From Accumulibacter sp. (GTDB lineage: Bacteria > Pseudomonadota > Gammaproteobacteria > Burkholderiales > Rhodocyclaceae): 64,000 nucleotides of DNA. The translations under genes and the position numbers were made by a program. The DNA is taken from NCBI RefSeq assembly GCF_023806635.1, contig NZ_JAMTDQ010000091.1, forward strand, positions 1-64,000, given 5' to 3'. Each line of letters starts with the position of its first letter. Within the stretch, counting starts at the first letter, position 1. Shown one piece after another: positions 61,204-64,000 of this stretch. The notes beneath the pieces were generated by a model. That model was not told where the DNA came from and did no database searches. It saw only the letters and a program-made list of their open reading frames with translations.

Positions 61204-61274
61204 ACGGCCAGCCAGCGCCACTCTGGCGGACTTAGAATCCCTCGCTCCGCCGGCTGCGAGGTGCCCGTCGATCG

Positions 61275-62648
61275 ATGTTGCGCAACACTCAAACTCTGGG
61301 ACTGACGTCAGTGACGGGAAGAGAAAACCCGTTGCGACGCCTCGTCGTCCTGCGCCGCATCGAGGTGCTGATGCAGGCGGTGGTGCTCGTCCTCGCCGTG
61401 GCGTGGCTCAGGATCCCGCTCGACATCGTGCCGATGGCAGCCATCACGGCCTTGCTGGCAGCAATCAACCTGGCCACCCAGTGGCGACTCCAACGGGGCC
61501 ACCTGGCTGGAGACGGCGAAGTCCTGGCTCATCTGATCATCGACACCATGACCCTGACCGTGCTGCTCTACTTTGCCGGCGGGTCGGCCAACCCTTTCAT
61601 CTCGCTATTCCTGTTGCCGGCAACGCTGGCGGCAGCGATGCTCCCGCCCCGTCATGCCTGGACAATGGCCGGCATCACCCTCGTCGCCTATACCTTCCTC
61701 ATGTTCTGGAAGCTGCCGCTGCCACCGCCGCAGGGCGACCTCGCCCGCTTCGACGAGCTGCTGGCGCGCGCCACGGGCGGTGCCGGCGAGCACGCGGCCC
61801 ATGGCAGCAGCTTCGCCCTGCACGTACTGGGCATGTGGTTGAACTTCGTGATCAGCGTCGGCGTCGTCGCCTTCTTCGTCACGCGCATGGCTGCTGCCCT
61901 GAAGGCGCGTGAGCGGGAGTTGTCGGCGACGCGTGAAGAGGCCCTGCGCAACGAGCAGATCCTCTCGCTCGGGACACTCGCAGCGGGTGCCGCACACCAG
62001 CTCGGCACGCCGCTCGGAACCATGGCCGTGGTGCTGCGCGAGCTCGAGCTCAATCATCGCGACGATGTGGAGCTGAACGAGGACATCGTCCTCCTGCGCG
62101 AGCAGGTCGATCGCTGCAAGCAGACCATCTCGCAGATCCTCGCCTCGACGGGACATGGACGCGATGACAGTCTGCAGTCGCTGCCACTCGATGCCTGCCT
62201 GCACCGCCTGCTGGACGATTGGCAGATCATCCGCCCACACGCCCAACTCTGCGTGACCCTGCGCGGGCCGCAACCGGCGCCGCAAATCGCCGCCGAACGG
62301 ACCCTCGCACAGGCGCTGTTGAATCTGCTCGACAACGCTGCCGACGCCAACGCGGGTCACCCCGAGGCGCTTCGCTTTGCTGCCGACTGGGATGCCGACA
62401 ACTGCCGCATCGAGATCCTGGATCGTGGTCCCGGGGTCGACGAGAGCAGCAGGAGCCGCCTTGGCAAGGCCTTCTACAGCACCAAGAGCGATCCCGGAGC
62501 ACGCCCGCTCGGCCTCGGTATCGGCCTCTTCCTGAGCAATGCGACCATCGAGCGCTTCGGCGGCCAGGTCGAACTGTTCAACCGCGACGATCCGCAGGGC
62601 GGCGCCTGCACGCGGGTCACGCTGCCACTCAAACGTCTGAAAGTCTGA
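61275..62648 (+). CDS. regB: Redox sensor histidine kinase, RegB/PrrB type
   Basis: Quinone- and redox-sensing kinase that controls respiratory and carbon/nitrogen genes. The 457-residue protein has six transmembrane helices (about 25-210) and the quinone-site heptad GGSANPF. The H-box is AAGAAHQLGTPLGTM, and the conserved redox cysteine sits in VDRCKQTI. The HATPase domain has NLLDNAADA and GLGIGLFLS. regA starts 6 bp downstream. The start at 61275 lacks a strong ribosome site; an ATG at 61371 is too far inside. Confidence 0.94.
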   Translation: MLRNTQTLGLTSVTGRENPLRRLVVLRRIEVLMQAVVLVLAVAWLRIPLDIVPMAAITALLAAINLATQWRLQRGHLAGDGEVLAHLIIDTMTLTVLLYFAGGSANPFISLFLLPATLAAAMLPPRHAWTMAGITLVAYTFLMFWKLPLPPPQGDLARFDELLARATGGAGEHAAHGSSFALHVLGMWLNFVISVGVVAFFVTRMAAALKARERELSATREEALRNEQILSLGTLAAGAAHQLGTPLGTMAVVLRELELNHRDDVELNEDIVLLREQVDRCKQTISQILASTGHGRDDSLQSLPLDACLHRLLDDWQIIRPHAQLCVTLRGPQPAPQIAAERTLAQALLNLLDNAADANAGHPEALRFAADWDADNCRIEILDRGPGVDESSRSRLGKAFYSTKSDPGARPLGLGIGLFLSNATIERFGGQVELFNRDDPQGGACTRVTLPLKRLKV

Positions 62649-62654
62649 CCGACC

Positions 62655-63221
62655 ATGCCCGATGCACACGCGCCCCAAACGGATGACGAGCGCTCGACCC
62701 TGTTGCTCGTGGATGATGACGAGGCGTTCCGCCGTGTCCTGGCCCGCGCGCTCGAGCGGCGGGGCTTCGCCGTGACCGTCGCCACCAGCGTTTCTGCCGC
62801 GCTGGCCAAGGCGCAGGCACTGGCTCCCGAATACGCCGTCGTCGACCTGAAGATGCCCGGTGAGTCGGGGCTGGTATTGATCGAGAAACTGATCGAACTC
62901 GACCCGAACACCCGCGTCGTGATGCTCACGGGCTACGCCAGCATTGCGACGGCAGTGGAAGCGATCAAACTGGGCGCCGTCCACTACCTGGCCAAACCCT
63001 GTGACGCCGATCAGGTTGTCGCTGCGCTCAACAAGGGCAGCGACGGTGACTCGGCGATTGCCATCGCCGGCTCGCCATTGTCGGTCGATCGGCTCGAATG
63101 GGAGCACATTCAGCGCGTCCTCGCCGAGCAGAATGGCAACATCTCGGCGACCGCCAGGGCCCTGAAGATGCACCGCCGGACACTGCAGCGCAAGCTCGGC
63201 AAACATCCGACGCGCGAGTAG
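62655..63221 (+). CDS. regA: Response regulator, RegA/PrrA (ActR) type
   Basis: The 188-residue partner of RegB. A receiver domain (about 14-130) with the acidic pair in LLLVDDDEAF, phospho-Asp in AVVDLKMPG and Lys in YLAKPCD is joined by a short linker to a Fis-like helix-turn-helix (about 145-185; NGNISATARALKMHRRTLQR). This HTH is the hallmark of RegA-type regulators. It is co-transcribed with regB and just upstream of hslR. Confidence 0.94.
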   Translation: MPDAHAPQTDDERSTLLLVDDDEAFRRVLARALERRGFAVTVATSVSAALAKAQALAPEYAVVDLKMPGESGLVLIEKLIELDPNTRVVMLTGYASIATAVEAIKLGAVHYLAKPCDADQVVAALNKGSDGDSAIAIAGSPLSVDRLEWEHIQRVLAEQNGNISATARALKMHRRTLQRKLGKHPTRE

Positions 63222-63224
63222 GGC

Positions 63225-63626
63225 ATGGCGGCCGCGGATTCCCAGCCGGCAACGATGCGCATCGACAAATGGTTGTGGGCAGCGCGTTTCCACCGCACGC
63301 GCGCCCTCGCTGCACAGGCCGTCGCGGCCGGTCGTGTCCGGCTCGCTGGCCGTGCGGTCAAGGCGGCTCACCTCGTCCGCTGCGGCGACGAGATCGAGGT
63401 CACCATCGGCGACCTCAAGTGGGAGATCACCGTCAGCGCTCTCGAGCAACACCGGCGCCCCGCCGACGAAGCCAGGCAACTCTATGAGGAGTCCCCCGCG
63501 AGCAGTGAGCGACGAGCCGCACAGCTGGCCGCCCGACGACTGCTGCCGGTTCCCAGCAGCGAACGCAGCGGGCGACCGACCAAGAAGGAGGGAAGACTGA
63601 TCAGGCGCTTCACCGACCAGCAATGA
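63225..63626 (+). CDS. hslR: S4-domain heat-shock RNA-binding protein Hsp15
   Basis: Binds stalled 50S subunits carrying peptidyl-tRNA and helps recycle them. The 133-residue chain has an S4 domain (about 10-60; MRIDKWLWAARFHRTRALAAQ, in part, and AGRAVKAAHLVRCGDEIEV) and a basic C-terminal tail ending KKEGRLIRRFTDQQ. Translation may start at ATG 63225, three bases after the regA stop; an internal ATG at 63255 begins the family core. Confidence 0.92.
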   Translation: MAAADSQPATMRIDKWLWAARFHRTRALAAQAVAAGRVRLAGRAVKAAHLVRCGDEIEVTIGDLKWEITVSALEQHRRPADEARQLYEESPASSERRAAQLAARRLLPVPSSERSGRPTKKEGRLIRRFTDQQ

Positions 63627-63717
63627 GACGCGGGGCTCGGCAACCGCGGACGCCCGGGACGCATCCTGCAGAGCCGGGAGCGGTCACGCGATCCCGGCAC
63701 AGGGCACGGGCGCCGCG

Positions 63718-64000
63718 ATGAGCACACGGCTGCTGGCCGACGGCATCGTCGTCCTCCATTTTCTCTTCATCGCTTTTGTCGTTGCTGGCGGCGCGCTCTG
63801 CCTGCGCTGGCCCAGGCTGGCATGGGCTCATGTGCCGGCCGCCTGCTGGGGCATCGCGGTCGAGATCACCGGCTGGATCTGCCCGTTGACTCCGCTCGAG
63901 AACGAGCTGCGCCAGGCAGCCGGCCAGGCAGGCTATCCCGGCGGTTTCATCGCGCATTACCTGCTTCCCGTCATCTATCCGCCGGGACTGACGCGCGCCA
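63718..64000 (+). CDS. DUF2784-family membrane protein, truncated by the window end
   Basis: The 94 visible codons encode a membrane protein. The first helix is GIVVLHFLFIAFVVAGGAL and the second runs through AACWGIAVEITGWICPLTPL, followed by the family motif CPLTPLENELR and a Gly-rich loop with HYLLPVIYPPG. This fits DUF2784, a small inner-membrane family of about 125 residues. The stop codon lies past the end of the window. Function is unknown. Confidence 0.8.
   Translation, partial: MSTRLLADGIVVLHFLFIAFVVAGGALCLRWPRLAWAHVPAACWGIAVEITGWICPLTPLENELRQAAGQAGYPGGFIAHYLLPVIYPPGLTRA

Overview
This window is chromosomal DNA from a GC-rich Gram-negative bacterium. Several gene orders point to a betaproteobacterium, probably Rhodocyclales and possibly Candidatus Accumulibacter: pilMNOPQ divergent from mrcA, aroK-aroB-dgt behind pilQ, gltB-gltD, lysA-lptM divergent from cyaY, and a RegB/RegA redox pair. 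The assignment is inference from gene content; no rRNA or other taxonomic marker is present. No tRNA, rRNA, CRISPR array or prophage was seen.

Layout. 1-3.1 kb: a DegP/MucD-type periplasmic protease (minus), then an internally deleted IS91-family transposase. 3.3-8.9 kb (plus): envelope genes, namely a membrane-anchored alpha/beta hydrolase, an outer-membrane barrel, a SHOCT protein, a glycine-zipper protein, a double META-domain protein and a LapA-like protein. 9-14 kb (minus): an ArsB/NhaD/SLC13-type transporter, an orphan amino-acid binding protein, a secreted protein and leuA, with an Lrp regulator and a TRIC-type channel divergent. 15.2-17.4 kb: a LysR regulator carrying a 127-bp internal inversion, divergent from DUF2917 and glutathione transferase genes. 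17.6-25 kb (minus): a lipase/esterase, a small ORF behind a LexA-like box, an ABC-2 exporter, a chromate transporter, then glycosyltransferase, Rieske and hemerythrin genes. 25-29 kb: a U32 tRNA-hydroxylation protein, RNase G and a lipoprotein.

29-34.7 kb is a signalling block: a haem-type Tll0287/HAMP sensor overlapping a Ser/Thr kinase with a cyclase-like domain and a duplicated C-terminal module; a 46-residue cysteine-rich protein; and a degenerate sensor-kinase fused to a DnaQ-like exonuclease. 34.7-48.8 kb is core metabolism: glmU-glmS, gltB-gltD, pntA-pntB and a CBS-domain protein. 48.8-59.3 kb: aroK-aroB-dgt, pilM-N-O-P-Q and mrcA. 59.3-64 kb: lysA-lptM, cyaY, regB-regA, hslR and a truncated DUF2784-type gene.

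The most unusual points are the LysR inversion between two CCGG tetranucleotides, the kinase/haem-sensor pair, the kinase-like/exonuclease fusion, an intrinsic-terminator hairpin in the pntAB leader, an SOS-like box before a 58-codon ORF, and a PmrA/QseB-like direct repeat before the degP-type gene.
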